Shown: piece after piece, positions 5,474 through 6,000 of the stretch
How positions within the stretch are numbered: the stretch's first letter is position 1
Layout: every line of letters begins with the position of its first letter
NCBI GenBank assembly: GCA_902795095.1
Contig: CADBKB010000089.1
Span: forward strand, 1-6,000
Length of the DNA: 6,000 nucleotides
Reading direction: 5' to 3'
Source: Oscillospiraceae bacterium
Lineage (GTDB): Bacteria > Bacillota_A > Clostridia > Oscillospirales > Oscillospiraceae
Notes under the pieces: generated by a model
Told to the model about the DNA's origin: nothing
Seen by the model: only the letters and a program-made list of their open reading frames with translations
Databases searched by the model: none
Program-made: the position numbers and the translations under genes

Positions 5474-6000
5474 ATGAGACACACATCGGCTCGTTTTGCG
5501 GCGCTGCTGATCGTCGCGGCAATGCTGCTTTCGCTGCTGCCCGCCGGCGTTTTCGCGGCCTCCGTTGATCTGACCGAGATCGCGCAGAACGAGGATGAAG
5601 GCCTCGGTCAACTGTTTGATGTGGAGGATATCATCTCCCTCTCGGCAGATGAACACCACACCTACAAGATCCCCATCGAGGGCATGACCACCGCCGCCCT
5701 CAATGATGAACTGGGGAATATCGTTCTCAGCCTGGACAGAGACGAAAGCCGTCCCTATCTGGACTCCACCCTCTATCCCAACGCCAAGCCCGGCGGAACC
5801 ATCATGGATGACTCCGTCTGGAAAGCCCAGAACAATTCAGCCCAATTCCAGAACATCACGATGCAGGTCGAGAATCAGGACGGCACGACCGTGCTGGTGG
5901 TCGATTTCGACAGCAAGTGCTACTTCTACAGCCGGAACAACGTGGACTACTCCGCGCCCCACAACAACGGCGGCGCCTATCTGGACGTCTGCGGCTGGTT
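5474..6000 (+). CDS. Secreted protein of unknown function, 3'-partial
   Basis: The frame is open from the ATG to the window edge (175 complete codons, no stop). The N-terminus is a clear Sec signal peptide: basic start (MRHTSAR), hydrophobic core at residues 8-22, then PAGVFA with likely signal peptidase I cleavage after Ala28. There is no lipobox cysteine, so the product is probably released or wall-attached rather than a lipoprotein. The mature part is acidic and strand-rich (for example GNIVLSLDRD and TTVLVVDFDSKCYFYS), with no motif I recognise. Such leaders often precede large Firmicute surface proteins, but any wall anchor or S-layer-homology domain would lie beyond the window. The gene has a full-consensus ribosome site and its own promoter and diverges from the reductase gene. 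Reality of the gene is well supported; function is unknown. Confidence 0.85.
   Translation, partial: MRHTSARFAALLIVAAMLLSLLPAGVFAASVDLTEIAQNEDEGLGQLFDVEDIISLSADEHHTYKIPIEGMTTAALNDELGNIVLSLDRDESRPYLDSTLYPNAKPGGTIMDDSVWKAQNNSAQFQNITMQVENQDGTTVLVVDFDSKCYFYSRNNVDYSAPHNNGGAYLDVCGW

Noticed and set aside
1..6000. Mobile element, CRISPR array, tRNA or rRNA gene
   Set aside because: No transposase or integrase motifs, no regularly spaced short repeats and no tRNA or rRNA signatures were seen; the only notable repeats are protein-domain duplications.

Overview
The window looks like the chromosome of a GC-rich Gram-positive anaerobe, probably a clostridial gut-type Firmicute (Oscillospiraceae/Ruminococcaceae-like). 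This is inferred from strong AGGAGG-type ribosome binding sites, sigma-A promoters with consensus TTGACA boxes, a zinc-finger anti-sigma factor of Gram-positive type, an iron-sulfur aldo/keto reductase typical of strict anaerobes, and a Gram-positive-style secreted protein. No single marker fixes the genus. The high GC content creates many long antisense open frames that are not genes.

Layout. (1) Positions 3-1526 (+) hold the 3' part of a large acidic protein, cut off at the left edge. It carries two tandem copies of a domain of about 160 residues, each apparently built from two related halves, and a different C-terminal domain. A strong hairpin terminator follows. (2) Positions 1575-3963 (+) form a compact operon: a sigma-A-like promoter, a tRNA-dihydrouridine synthase (DusB/NifR3 type), an ECF-type sigma factor starting at TTG four bases after the dus stop, and its membrane-anchored zinc-finger anti-sigma factor, which overlaps the sigma gene by 14 bases. 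A terminator at 3977-4012 closes the operon and may also serve the convergent gene. (3) Positions 4050-5177 (-) encode an aldo/keto reductase with two C-terminal 4Fe-4S motifs, with its own promoter. (4) A 296-base divergent intergenic region (5178-5473) carries back-to-back promoters and small AT-rich palindromes. (5) Positions 5474-6000 (+) hold the 5' end of a secreted protein of unknown function that runs off the right edge.

How the genes fit together. The sigma/anti-sigma pair is a standard cell-envelope signalling module: the anti-sigma factor should hold the sigma factor inactive through its cytoplasmic zinc finger and release it on an extracytoplasmic signal. Its co-transcription with dus is probably positional rather than functional, but it implies constitutive supply from a housekeeping promoter. 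The two edge genes (a repeat protein and a signal-peptide protein) could be envelope products, but nothing in the window shows that the sigma factor controls them. I see no mobile element, CRISPR array, tRNA or rRNA. Most of the window is ordinary; the least explained parts are the tandem-repeat protein, the anti-sigma C-terminal domain and the truncated secreted protein.
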